Source: UPXZ01 sp047974405 (lineage in GTDB: Bacteria > Bacteroidota > Bacteroidia > Bacteroidales > Paludibacteraceae). Taken from it: a stretch of DNA of 22,515 nucleotides. The DNA lies in the NCBI GenBank assembly GCA_047974405.1, contig JBKECI010000027.1:1-22515 (forward strand). The letters are read 5' to 3'. The position numbers and the translations under genes are program-made. This document shows positions 1-8,173 of the stretch, piece by piece (positions within the stretch are counted from its first letter, which is position 1; each line of letters starts with the position of its first letter). Under the pieces are notes generated by a model. That model was not told where the DNA came from and made no database searches. It worked only from the letters and a program-made list of their open reading frames with translations.

Positions 1-228
1 AACAACTGGAAACTGACCTCGGCTACAACAGCGTTAAATGAAGTGAAAGCAGATAGGTTAAACGTCTATGTGATAAATCGTATGATTTTTGCAAAAGATT
101 CCAACGATGCACTCACAGTATATAATCTGAGAGGACAGAAAATGGATACAAAAAAACAATTGACACCCGGAGTGTACATCGTTAAGTTAGACGGCACACA
201 AAGTGTGGCAAAAGTAGTTGTTCGTTAG
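1..228 (+). CDS. C-terminal fragment of a T9SS-secreted protein (type A sorting domain)
   Basis: The reading frame is open from the first base of the window, so only the last 75 codons are present and the start lies outside. The tail has the features of a Por secretion system (type IX) C-terminal sorting domain: a short hydrophobic strand ending in VYNLRGQKM, then LTPGVYIVKLDG, and a final basic strand (KVVVR) right before the stop. Proteins with this tail are exported by Sec, cross the outer membrane through the type IX machine, lose the tail, and are attached to the surface or released. The catalytic or binding part is not visible, so nothing can be said about substrate. A strong terminator follows 34 bases after the stop. 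Confidence 0.85.
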   Translation, partial: NNWKLTSATTALNEVKADRLNVYVINRMIFAKDSNDALTVYNLRGQKMDTKKQLTPGVYIVKLDGTQSVAKVVVR

Positions 229-262
229 TAATTTTTTGATAATTTGATTGCCATTTTTTTAG

Positions 263-307
263 AATTCCCCTTGCGATTTTGAATTAAAATTGCAAGGGGA
301 ATTTTTA
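263..307 (+). terminator. Intrinsic terminator after the T9SS protein gene
   Basis: An 18-base arm at 263-280 pairs with 286-303 with a single G-U wobble (stem core TTCCCCTTGC / GCAAGGGGAA, loop GAATT), followed by a T-rich tail. It lies directly downstream of the stop at 228 and ends that transcript. The A/T flanks make it usable from both sides. Confidence 0.85.
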
Positions 308-442
308 TTGGTTCAACGTAAGCACCCCAAATCTGCTGTGTCTATAGTTTGTTATAACATAGGCGACCTTTGCAATCACAAAAGGCTATGTTCAGTTTTG
401 AATCAAAGTAGCCGTTATACTATCTGTGTTGGTTATTGTATT
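304..442. other. Non-coding stretch, nothing recognised
   Basis: No convincing gene, RNA or repeat is seen here. A short open frame (290-481, plus) starts inside the terminator hairpin and has no recognisable composition. The stretch separates the terminator from the decayed transposase. Confidence 0.5.
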
Positions 443-883
443 TTATTTGCTTCTTTGAGCGACAAAAAAGATGATAAATAGGCAGATTTGGAATCGCTTT
501 TCAGTCAGATTGGACACTTGAAAGTCGAGAACAACTTCTTTTAAAAAAGTAGCAATGAAAAGTCCCGATGATAGGAAACAACCGGTGACCGATATGGGAT
601 GTAAGGTGCTAATTATCAATGAATAGTTGGGAGAATATAGGTTAAGTATATCGTGAGAGGGAATACTGTTTCTTAAATCCAAAAAACGGCTTAATCACTC
701 TTTTTTGGCATTGCCGTAATCTTCCATATCATTCCACGAGTCACAACCGCTCATCATGCCGGCAATGGTAATGAAAACGATATTTTCTAAAGGATGAAGT
801 TGTTTGTGCAGAATTTTGGAATCTTTTATCTGGCTAAAGTAGGAAATAATTGATTGCTTTATTATTTTATACTTATCTGACTG
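443..883 (-). pseudogene. Decayed ISAs1-family transposase, N-terminal part
   Basis: Reading the minus strand from 883, the frame encodes SYFSQIKDSK, HPLENIVFITIAG, SGCDSWNDMEDYGNAKKE, then a TGA at 697-695, and continues in the same frame with LSRFLDLRNSIPSHDILN. This order matches the N-terminal domain of ISAs1-family (DDE_Tnp_1-associated) transposases, where the usual text is roughly HxLxDIlxI...GxdxWxdIexFG..K..WL...L.NGIPSHDTxNR. The TGA sits where the family has Trp, so a TGG to TGA change is likely. No ATG is found upstream; an ATA sits where a start could have been. Past about 640 the frame stays open to 443, but only a weak resemblance remains (CFLS...FLKEVV), and the DDE catalytic core is missing. 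No terminal inverted repeats were recognised. It is therefore a dead remnant, not an active insertion sequence. Confidence 0.75.
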
Positions 884-1030
884 TTAGGTGGATATGCGGT
901 GTGTAATCCGCGTTCATAAGTGTAAAGTCTTGAAAATAGATTAATTATAATATTTTTTGCAAAGAAACTTTATCCGTAATTTTAATACGTTTTCCCTGTA
1001 TAAATTTATATTACAACGGGAGTTTTTGTG

Positions 1031-1038
1031 TATATTTG
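1031..1038 (+). promoter_or_regulatory. -7 promoter box for the patatin gene
   Basis: TATATTTG fits the Bacteroidetes -7 consensus TAnnTTTG. The expected transcription start is near 1045, giving a leader of about 15 bases and supporting the TTG start at 1060. No clear -33 TTTG box is seen. Confidence 0.6.
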
Positions 1039-1059
1039 CAACATTAAACTTGGTGAATT

Positions 1060-1929
1060 TTGAATATATTATCGAAAATTTCGAAAAGCATCACCTCATC
1101 CGTCGAAAATCTGATTGAAGATGCTCAAACCCCAAAAACCGTAGGCATTTGTCTTGGTGGTGGTGGTGCGTTGGGATATGCACATATTGGTGTTTTACAA
1201 GCATTGGAAGATTTAGATATTTATCCTCAAATAATTTCGGGGTCAAGTATGGGGGCTATTATCGGGTCGCTGTACGCGGCAGGCATTACCCCACAACAAA
1301 TGCTGCAATTTATCAAAGAAGATAAACTGTATCGGATTTCAAAACTTATTTCGATAAACCCTAAATTTTGGGAAAGAAGTGGATTAATCAACAACACCAA
1401 TCTTAAAAGTCTGTTCAAACAGCTTATCCCCGAAAATTCTTTCGACAAATTAAAAAGACCTCTTTACATCTGCGTATCCAATTTAAGTACCGGAGAGTCA
1501 AACATTGTGTACGAAGGCGATAACTTAAATTCGTGGATAGTGGCATCAAGTGCCATACCGGGTGTTTTCAACGCTGTTGAGATAAAAGGAAATATCTATG
1601 CCGACGGCGGATTGTTTAATAATATGCCGGTTCATCCGCTCAAAGAAAGGTGCGATGTGATCATTGGTTCAGATGTTCTCCCTTACGATATAATAAAAAA
1701 AGATTTGAAAATAAAAGATGCTTTTGCCGCTGCCATTCGTGCTGTAGAGGCGCGAAATTCCGACGAAGGACGTTCGCTTTGCGATTTTCTTATCGAACCA
1801 AAAGGGATTGAGAAATATCACGAATTTAGTTTCGAATTTTATATGGAAATATATCAGTATGGATACAGCGAAGTAACAAAATTTGTTACCAACCACCCCG
1901 AAATTCTGAAATTGAAAAGTGGCAAATAA
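1060..1929 (+). CDS. Patatin-like phospholipase (cytoplasmic, RssA/YlbK-like)
   Basis: A 289-residue serine lipid acyl hydrolase. The patatin signature is complete: glycine-rich oxyanion loop GGGGALGYAHIGVL at 33-46, nucleophile elbow GSSMG at 61-65 (Ser63), and catalytic Asp182 in ADGG (181-184), forming the Ser-Asp dyad of the family. No signal peptide or membrane helix is visible and the length fits the short bacterial RssA-like group, so it is likely a cytoplasmic or membrane-peripheral phospholipase or esterase; the lipid substrate is unknown. The start is TTG: an in-frame TGA lies six bases upstream and no ATG precedes the glycine-rich loop. A -7 box at 1031 fits this start. It converges with the large minus-strand gene, separated by 160 bases. 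Confidence 0.88.
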   Translation: MNILSKISKSITSSVENLIEDAQTPKTVGICLGGGGALGYAHIGVLQALEDLDIYPQIISGSSMGAIIGSLYAAGITPQQMLQFIKEDKLYRISKLISINPKFWERSGLINNTNLKSLFKQLIPENSFDKLKRPLYICVSNLSTGESNIVYEGDNLNSWIVASSAIPGVFNAVEIKGNIYADGGLFNNMPVHPLKERCDVIIGSDVLPYDIIKKDLKIKDAFAAAIRAVEARNSDEGRSLCDFLIEPKGIEKYHEFSFEFYMEIYQYGYSEVTKFVTNHPEILKLKSGK

Positions 1930-2089
1930 GGACGGTTATATTTTGAAATGACCCCTTTGAAAAGTAAAAACAAAGCGCTATCTCCAAACAGATAAAAATT
2001 CGATAGAGATAATTTGCCCTCTAAAACAAGTTTTTCTGTATATGGCAAAAAATAAGTTTTAGACCGATACAGGCAGTTTTTTACATTAT

Positions 2090-4681
2090 TCAATCAAACA
2101 GAGTCAAATTAATTCTCACCCCAAAACTATTATACTTCGCTCCATTGAAACTACCGAAGAGCCCCACTCTCAACAGTTGGGAAAACCCCACCGAGTATCC
2201 GATTTCATTGTATAATTTCGATTGATAATCCCACAAGGTGCTGAAATGGAGCGATTCGCTGAATGCTTTGGCTTGCAGAAAAGAAACTCGTTTGAATAAA
2301 AGATGCTCCGACGCCCAATTTAAATGAGACTCAAGCCAATGGCTGTTGATGTTGCTGTAATTTGGCAGCAATACAAACGATTCCGAAAGTGTTCTGTGGG
2401 TAAAAAAATAAGGAGAGGTTGAAAAGTATTGATAATCGGGTGCAAATAGCCCTTTTTTGTTTAAAAAACTCCCTATGTTTAGATTATACCTTACTTTGTT
2501 AAACAGACCCACCTTAAATTCGTCTTTTACAGATAATTCTATTTTTGAAAAATCTGCTTTTTCGCCCTCTCCCAATACAGGAATAGTTTTGGTGTAAAGC
2601 AACGAAAAGGTGGGGTATTTTGAATAAATGTAATTTTTTCTTCCATTTTTTACTTTGTAATAATGGTAGGGTGTCCAGTTCAATCCCAACCATATTTTGG
2701 CAACCGTGTGAGAAGGAAATTCTGTTATTCGGCTCTCGGCAAAGTTTGGTGCAATCGGTTTTTTCAATAAATTATACGTTGTATAGTTTTGAGACAGTTC
2801 CCTCTGTTCAATCGTTCCCCCTACCGACCAGTTTAAGCTGTTGGCAATTTCTAGGCTGTTTGCTGCGGCAATGTATTTTTTTAAGTACAGTGAGATGGCA
2901 TTTCCTCCCCATAACAATGCCGCCATACTGTTGAACAGGCGGGATACCCCTTTTTCTTGCTGAATATCTTGAGAGCCGATACCTGCCGAACACCAAAATT
3001 GTCCGTTTAGCATAGGCGCATATTGCTGCGATACACCAATGTCCCAAATCAACGATTTTCTTGCAGTAGCATAATATGCAGAAGGTTGAAAATTAAACTT
3101 TGTATTGTTGGTAGTTTGAATATCTATCCCCACCTTTTGCCCTATCCAAAAACCATCCACAAAATTGTAATTTTTTGCCAAGCCGTCTAATAAACCACTG
3201 TAATAGATTTTTACTTTTTTGTTGAACTTATAGTGTCCTCCCAATAAAAGTTCCATCGGAAGATTCTTTTTTTGCTCTACACTTATTTCGTCATCGGTGG
3301 CAGTAATGTTGTCAAATTTCGGAAAAGAATCTTTGTATTGATAACTTTTCTCTTCGGTAGCAGTCAAAGGTACAGTGCGAACACTTTCCCAATAAAGTGA
3401 ATCTCTATGCCCGGCAAGTGAATCTTTTTCCAAATCAACCGGCTTAAAGGGTTTCAACTCAAATGTTTTTTTTTGTTTCACGCTATCGGGGTAGTTGTTT
3501 ACAATAGATGTCAATTTTGCAATATTCAAAGCGTCTTTGGTAGTAAATTTATCTTTTTGGTAAATCTCTTTCAATTTGTTCAACGCTTTCGTTTGTTTTC
3601 CCGATAACTTTTGTTTCTGTTCCGGAGCTATTGGTTCCGACCCCGGCTTTACAATGCTGTTGTTTATCTCTACACTCGAATATTTCGTAGAAGACAAAAA
3701 GTGACTTTTACCTTTGATACCTAATAGGTTTATTTCTGATTTTTCTTCATACGTAATGGGTAGAAATACAGATGGTTTTAATTCTTGATAGTTGATTTTT
3801 GTATGAGATTTTATTCCCATGTCATTTGTTTCAAATTCTGCTGCATAAATGCTCCAATCGCTATCCACAACATACAAAATGCCTGAGGAGAGTTGCGTGC
3901 TTTTGAGTTTCGGAAAAAATGAAATCCGGTATATCGTATGATTATCTTCATAAAGTGTATTTTGATATTTAAACTTGTAGTAGGCGAATGCTTGCGTAGA
4001 AAGAGGAGATACTTTGCCTAAGAAATGAGAAGAATATATGCTTGATGTAGATATGGATATCCCTTTGGATGGTTCCAGTTCTTTAGGAAATGAACTTTTG
4101 AATGCAACTACTTTTTGCTTATATTTTGATGGTTTAGTAAAAGTTACTATGTTTTTCGATTCGAAAACAAGCGGTTTACCTACAAGTGAATATATTTTCT
4201 TGTCGTTTATAGCCATTTTTACCAAAGACGATAACCTTTCTATCTCCCCGTTTCCTTTCATATACACCTCCGATGTGTATGCGGAGAGCTGCTGTAGGTG
4301 GTAAGGTGCGGCAGCAACGGTATTGCGCATGATTTGATATGCCGGGTCTTCTTTAGATGGTCTGACGGTTATTTCCCGAATCTGAAATGGTTTTTCTTTA
4401 AGCCTGACAACTATTTCAGCCCCTTCGGGAAGAATTTCAACGAATTTTGTTGCTGTTTCGTAGCCCAAAGAGCGAATTTCAACAGTATAATTCCCGTACC
4501 TGATTGCGGTCTGAAACTCTCCGTTGTTGTCGGTTATGATTCCCGTTGCACTCTCTTTGATGTAAACTGTGGCGGCAGCGATAGGTTTGTTGTTGTCGTC
4601 CGTAATTTGCCCCCTAAGTGTTTGAGCGCTAACAGAGCAATTGGTTATGATAAGTGAAATCGCACAGACAAGATATTTCAT
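2090..4681 (-). CDS. DUF5686-like outer-membrane protein with carboxypeptidase-regulatory-like N-terminal domain
   Basis: An 863-residue envelope protein. Residues 1-19 form a signal peptide ending in SVSA before QTLRG. Residues from about 21 to 95 form a CarboxypepD_reg-like beta-sandwich (LRGQITDDNNKPIAAATVYI... GEFQTAIRYGNYTVEIRSLGYE), the same domain that opens SusC and many DUF5686 proteins. The rest matches the layout of DUF5686 proteins: PAYQIMRNTVAAAPYHLQQLSAYTSEVYMKG after the sandwich, then a long stretch rich in aromatic, alternating strands that ends in a C-terminal aromatic-hydrophobic strand with terminal Phe-Asp (RINLTLFD), typical of outer-membrane beta-barrels. The function of the family is not known; a role at the outer membrane is inferred. 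It is monocistronic, with a -7 box at 4806-4799 and a leader of about 110 bases. Confidence 0.85.
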   Translation of the reverse strand: MKYLVCAISLIITNCSVSAQTLRGQITDDNNKPIAAATVYIKESATGIITDNNGEFQTAIRYGNYTVEIRSLGYETATKFVEILPEGAEIVVRLKEKPFQIREITVRPSKEDPAYQIMRNTVAAAPYHLQQLSAYTSEVYMKGNGEIERLSSLVKMAINDKKIYSLVGKPLVFESKNIVTFTKPSKYKQKVVAFKSSFPKELEPSKGISISTSSIYSSHFLGKVSPLSTQAFAYYKFKYQNTLYEDNHTIYRISFFPKLKSTQLSSGILYVVDSDWSIYAAEFETNDMGIKSHTKINYQELKPSVFLPITYEEKSEINLLGIKGKSHFLSSTKYSSVEINNSIVKPGSEPIAPEQKQKLSGKQTKALNKLKEIYQKDKFTTKDALNIAKLTSIVNNYPDSVKQKKTFELKPFKPVDLEKDSLAGHRDSLYWESVRTVPLTATEEKSYQYKDSFPKFDNITATDDEISVEQKKNLPMELLLGGHYKFNKKVKIYYSGLLDGLAKNYNFVDGFWIGQKVGIDIQTTNNTKFNFQPSAYYATARKSLIWDIGVSQQYAPMLNGQFWCSAGIGSQDIQQEKGVSRLFNSMAALLWGGNAISLYLKKYIAAANSLEIANSLNWSVGGTIEQRELSQNYTTYNLLKKPIAPNFAESRITEFPSHTVAKIWLGLNWTPYHYYKVKNGRKNYIYSKYPTFSLLYTKTIPVLGEGEKADFSKIELSVKDEFKVGLFNKVRYNLNIGSFLNKKGLFAPDYQYFSTSPYFFTHRTLSESFVLLPNYSNINSHWLESHLNWASEHLLFKRVSFLQAKAFSESLHFSTLWDYQSKLYNEIGYSVGFSQLLRVGLFGSFNGAKYNSFGVRINLTLFD

Positions 4682-4798
4682 ATGTTTATAATTGGTCTTT
4701 TATTTGTCATATGGAACTTGCATATTAAATTAATCATCACTTTATATAATTTACCGATTATACTCGTTTCATCGTATGAATTTTTCGGATTTTCTGTG

Positions 4799-4806
4799 CA
4801 AAGATA
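4799..4806 (-). promoter_or_regulatory. -7 promoter box for the DUF5686-like gene
   Basis: On the minus strand this reads TATCTTTG, a full match to TAnnTTTG. The expected transcript start is near 4792, about 110 bases before the ATG at 4681. Confidence 0.55.
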
Positions 4807-4893
4807 AAAAATAAGCTGTATTTTTAACACTTCGCCAACCCTGTTTTTTGCCGATTAAATTACCTAAATATCGGACAGTTCGGATAAATTGTT

Positions 4894-4901
4894 TATTTTT
4901 G
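4894..4901 (+). promoter_or_regulatory. Candidate -7 promoter box upstream of the DUF6913-like gene
   Basis: TATTTTTG fits TAnnTTTG. It would give a leader of about 190 bases before the ATG at 5097. The surrounding divergent intergenic stretch (4682-5096) shows no gene or strong hairpin; the long leader makes this box less certain. Confidence 0.4.
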
Positions 4902-5096
4902 TACACGTAAATGGTAAAGAATAAGATCTGTTGGTGTTTTGCTTAATACGTTCAAAAATAACAATTTATATTTAAACTGCACCACCTTTTTCGATTGTTT
5001 CTATCTTGCAATAATATTGGTCGACAGGGTAAAAAAAATGCGTAAGTAAACATTTGAGAGAGCGCAGATACAAAATACACAAGCACAGCATAAAAG

Positions 5097-5693
5097 ATGA
5101 GAAAACTGATAGAATATATATTTAAATCGCACAAGAAAAAGTATCTTGCACAAAGCATTCGCGCAAAACGTTTTGTGAATTACAAAAATGCTCAATCGAT
5201 ACTGCTACTTTTTGAGAGCGATATAATGGAAAAAAATCTTTTGATAAAGCGAATAGTAGAACAATTTAAAGCCGAAGGGAAAAAAGTAATATCATGGGGG
5301 TATGTAAAAAAAAAGACAACCGACTCTGCCACATACCCCGATTATCGGATAATTAATAAAAAATCGTGCAACTGGTACCAAAAACCAGACTCAAAACTGT
5401 TGGACGAATTGGTTAAAAATAAATATGATTTGTTGATAGACCTAACATTGAGCGATGATATTCCGTTGAGATATTTATTACTCTACGCCAATGCAGATTG
5501 TAAAGCGGGAGTTGCAAAAAGCGATGAAACTCTACTCGATTTTAAACTACAACTTCCCACAAGTAAACCAGACAATACACAATTGGCAGGAGAAGATGCG
5601 ACTCTGGAAACGAAAGAAGAAACTTTGATAGATCACCATTTTGTATATAATCAATTAATTTTTTATCTTAAAACTATACAATCAAACGATTAA
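5097..5693 (+). CDS. DUF6913-like hypothetical protein upstream of dapA
   Basis: A 198-residue soluble protein without signal peptide or membrane helix. The N-terminus is strongly basic (KSHKKKYLAQSIRAKRFVNYKNAQ), followed by a Rossmann-like beta-strand (SILLLFESD) and alternating helices and strands (ISWGYVKKK; YDLLIDLTLSDDIPLRYLLLYANADCKAGV). The combination NYKNAQSILLLFES plus IDLTLSDDIPLRYL...ADCKAGV resembles the DUF6913 family of Bacteroidetes, which has no assigned function; the name is recalled, not searched. Its stop lies about 100 bases before dapA, which has its own -7 box in between. The ATG at 5097 precedes the conserved-looking basic segment and no better start is seen. Confidence 0.7.
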   Translation: MRKLIEYIFKSHKKKYLAQSIRAKRFVNYKNAQSILLLFESDIMEKNLLIKRIVEQFKAEGKKVISWGYVKKKTTDSATYPDYRIINKKSCNWYQKPDSKLLDELVKNKYDLLIDLTLSDDIPLRYLLLYANADCKAGVAKSDETLLDFKLQLPTSKPDNTQLAGEDATLETKEETLIDHHFVYNQLIFYLKTIQSND

Positions 5694-5698
5694 TATTG

Positions 5699-5706
5699 TA
5701 ATTTTG
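5699..5706 (+). promoter_or_regulatory. -7 promoter box for dapA
   Basis: TAATTTTG, a full match to TAnnTTTG, lies directly after the stop of the preceding gene. The expected transcript start is near 5713, giving a leader of about 84 bases. Confidence 0.6.
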
Positions 5707-5728
5707 CAAAATAATGACGGGTTGGTTT

Positions 5729-5780
5729 GTTGAAATAACCGTAGGGTGTATTGCTCCGACCAACCGGTTGCTTATTCAAC
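5729..5780 (+). promoter_or_regulatory. Possible hairpin in the dapA leader
   Basis: GTTGAA at 5729-5734 is complementary to TTCAAC at 5775-5780, and AACCG at 5737-5741 to CGGTT at 5765-5769, giving a two-part stem with an internal loop. It ends 16 bases before the dapA ATG. It has no T-tract and does not look like a known riboswitch. It may be a simple leader structure. Confidence 0.3.
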
Positions 5781-5796
5781 TTTCAAAAAGAAGATA

Positions 5797-6681
5797 ATGC
5801 TAAATACAAAACTGATAGGGATGGGGGTAGCACTTGTTACACCATTTAAAGAGGATGAGTCTGTAGATTTTGATGCGTTAAAAAAAATTGTAGAACATCA
5901 AATCAAAAATGGAACCGATTATCTTGTTGTGCTGGGTACTACCGCCGAAACACCAACACTTACCGAAAGTGAAAAAGAGAAGATAAAATCTTTTGTTGTT
6001 GATGTAGTCAGCAATAGAATCCCGGTAGTATTGGGTATTGGTGGCAACAACACAAAGGCGGTAATAGAGAATATTAAAAACACCAACTTGACAGGTATTG
6101 ACGCCATACTTTCGGTTACTCCATATTACAATAAACCTTCACAAGAAGGACTCTACCAACATTATTCAGCTATAGCCAAATCTTCGCCGCTCCCAATAAT
6201 TTTGTACAACGTGCCAGGCCGTACCGGTGTGAATATGACGGCAGAAACCACCCTGCGTTTAGCAAACGAATTTTCTCAAATCTGCGCTGTAAAAGAAGCA
6301 TCGGGAAATTTTGCTCAAATAGACCAAATTATCAAAAATAAACCAAACGATTTTTTGGTAATATCGGGAGACGATGGAATCACTTTTCCATTGATAACAT
6401 TGGGGGCTGTGGGCGTTATCTCTGTCATAGGCAACGCCTTCCCGCGAGAATTTAGCCGTATGGTACGCCTATCACTACAAGGAGACTACGACAATGCAAG
6501 GCAAATTCACTATCGGTTTACGGAACTGATCGAATTACTGTTTGTGGAAGGAAATCCCGCTGGAGTAAAAAGTATGCTGGCATTGATGGGATTGATTGAA
6601 AATAAACTGAGACTTCCATTGGTGCCCAACACCATTAAAACATACGAAAAAATAAGATTTGTTTTGAACCAGTTAGACTGA
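5797..6681 (+). CDS. dapA: 4-hydroxy-tetrahydrodipicolinate synthase
   Basis: Condenses pyruvate with aspartate semialdehyde in the first committed step of lysine and diaminopimelate synthesis, in the cytoplasm. From the ATG at 5797 the protein is 294 residues, the normal DapA length; the frame opens 17 codons earlier at a TTG, but that would place the start inside the leader and add a non-conserved tail. Visible landmarks: GVALVTPF (10-17), the GTT(A)E motif at 47-51, SVTPYYNKPSQEG (106-118), ILYNVPGRTG with the proton-relay Tyr137, Schiff-base Lys166 in AVKEASGNF, and SGDDG. The Ala instead of the more common Gly in GTTGE is usual in Bacteroidetes as far as I know. It converges with the EamA transporter, with four bases between the stops. 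Confidence 0.95.
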   Translation: MLNTKLIGMGVALVTPFKEDESVDFDALKKIVEHQIKNGTDYLVVLGTTAETPTLTESEKEKIKSFVVDVVSNRIPVVLGIGGNNTKAVIENIKNTNLTGIDAILSVTPYYNKPSQEGLYQHYSAIAKSSPLPIILYNVPGRTGVNMTAETTLRLANEFSQICAVKEASGNFAQIDQIIKNKPNDFLVISGDDGITFPLITLGAVGVISVIGNAFPREFSRMVRLSLQGDYDNARQIHYRFTELIELLFVEGNPAGVKSMLALMGLIENKLRLPLVPNTIKTYEKIRFVLNQLD

Positions 6682-6685
6682 CCAA

Positions 6686-7579
6686 CTACAAAAAGAAAAT
6701 ACTTGCACCGATAATGCTGACAACCGCACCAATAATTTGTTGCGGTTTTATTTTTTCTTTGAACATAATAGCAGAAGGGAGAATGATAAAAATTGGCACC
6801 AATGCCATCAATGCCGAAGCTATCCCCGTTTTAGTATGCTGGATAGAATAAAGAGATAGAGCCACGCCTATAAACGGTCCAAAAAACGCTCCGAGCGAAA
6901 TATTTGTTACCCCTTGTTTGTCCTCCAATGCCTTTTTTACATTTTTCCATTTTTTTAAGGCGGTGATAAATATAACAAAACAGCAAAATCCGAAAATTGC
7001 TCTAATTTGAGTAGCGGCTATTGGGTCAAAATCTCCCATCCCTTTTTTGCTCAATACCAACCCTCCCGCTTGCCCCAAAGCCCCTCCTAAAGCCAATAAA
7101 AAGCCTTTAAAAGGGATATTCAGTTTTATCCTTTTGTTTGAAATGGCAATAACAACCCCTGCTACGCTGACTATAATACCAACGATACTTTTAAATACTA
7201 ATATTTCATTCAAAAAAAACCATCCGATGATAGCGGTAAGCATTGGAGCCAAACTCATTATTAATGCTGCTGTGCGAGACCCAATTACTAAGTACGATTG
7301 AAAAAGAAGCAAATCGCCCAAAAAGAAACCTATAACACCCGAAATACCCAACCAAAACCATTGGTAACTATTAGCGTCGGTCGGAAAAAACATGCTGCGT
7401 GTCAGTAGAGTTGTCAATCCCAACAATACGATTGCCAAAAACAGGCGGATAATATTTACAGACAATGAACCTACACGATGGCCCGCTTTTTCAAAAAAAA
7501 GGGCACTTGCCGTCCAAAAAGCAGCCACAAGCAAAGCCGCAATCTCTCCTGTATGTGTTTGTATATATGATGTAGCCAT
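6686..7579 (-). CDS. EamA/DMT-family inner-membrane transporter
   Basis: A 297-residue polytopic protein with about ten hydrophobic helices arranged as two EamA repeats, the layout of drug/metabolite transporters that export amino acids or other small molecules. The first repeat runs from EIAALLVAAFWTASALFFEKAG to VGIIVSVAGVVIAIS, the second from FLLALGGALGQAGGLVLSKKG to IIGAVVSIIGASIFFL at the C-terminus. The frame is open 45 codons further upstream, but the ATG at 7579 is preferred because a perfect -7 box lies at 7615-7608 and places the transcript start about 22 bases upstream, after the longer candidate starts. The transported compound cannot be told. It lies tail to tail with dapA, so a role in lysine export is possible but unsupported. 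Confidence 0.88.
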   Translation of the reverse strand: MATSYIQTHTGEIAALLVAAFWTASALFFEKAGHRVGSLSVNIIRLFLAIVLLGLTTLLTRSMFFPTDANSYQWFWLGISGVIGFFLGDLLLFQSYLVIGSRTAALIMSLAPMLTAIIGWFFLNEILVFKSIVGIIVSVAGVVIAISNKRIKLNIPFKGFLLALGGALGQAGGLVLSKKGMGDFDPIAATQIRAIFGFCCFVIFITALKKWKNVKKALEDKQGVTNISLGAFFGPFIGVALSLYSIQHTKTGIASALMALVPIFIILPSAIMFKEKIKPQQIIGAVVSIIGASIFFL

Positions 7580-7607
7580 GAAAAAGACAGAATGTTTATT
7601 GACAATG

Positions 7608-7615
7608 CAAAAGTA
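7608..7615 (-). promoter_or_regulatory. -7 promoter box for the EamA transporter
   Basis: Reads TACTTTTG on the minus strand, a full TAnnTTTG match. The predicted transcript start near 7601 lies downstream of the longer open frame's start and decides the start codon at 7579. Confidence 0.6.
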
Positions 7616-8138
7616 CAATTTTTTATAATTTGTTTCTTGTAAATGATTAAGACAAATATTTTTTTTGTTGAAAATCCCTCTAGCATCTTTTTTGGGACAA
7701 ATCAGTATCGTCAATAATTAGACACATCGTAGATTAAACGTGTTTGGATCCTATTTTTTCTCAACTTTACGGATTAATTAACTTATATATTATACATTCG
7801 GGCTATATGGCAAATTAGGCCAAATCAGCCAATTAATAGAAAGATTGTCTATCATGTGTCAAGCTACCAAAACCATTTCCACCAACTTTTTTGCTTGAAG
7901 TAAAAAAAACTCTTGTCTCCATAGTGTTACTATATTCTTGTGTAGCAGTATCGTTTTTTTATTTTGCTTTACGACTCAGAGTTGCTGAATGTCAGAAACC
8001 TTTCATGAATCAACTTGTTACTTTTTTTATATAAACCGGCAGAGTAGATTACTTGAGGTGATCAAATGATATAATATAAATTAAGATGAGTTTACTCTGT
8101 CTGTGAGCCGAACAGACGAATATTTCAAACATTTCCAC
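7616..8138. other. AT-rich intergenic region, nothing recognised
   Basis: About 520 bases between two divergent promoters. Both strands were scanned by eye for protein-like frames, tRNA-like folds and repeats; only scattered stops and poly-A/T runs are seen. A decayed gene is possible given the length, but no family could be named. Confidence 0.4.
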
Positions 8139-8146
8139 TACATTTG
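8139..8146 (+). promoter_or_regulatory. -7 promoter box for the PBP1/GH95 operon
   Basis: TACATTTG, a full TAnnTTTG match, with an expected transcript start near 8153 and a leader of about 21 bases to the ATG at 8174. Confidence 0.6.
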
Positions 8147-8173
8147 TGGCTACATAAATTACTGTGATGTCAA

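Noticed and set aside
290..481. Short plus-strand open frame after the first terminator
   Set aside because: It starts inside the terminator hairpin, has no promoter and no protein-like pattern, and overlaps the decayed transposase region.
5941..5958. GTTAE instead of GTTGE in DapA as a possible active-site change
   Set aside because: The Thr pair and Glu are kept, and the Ala form is, to my knowledge, common in Bacteroidetes.
7616..8138. Decayed transposase or other gene in the intergenic region
   Set aside because: Translations on both strands gave no stretch that could be tied to a family.
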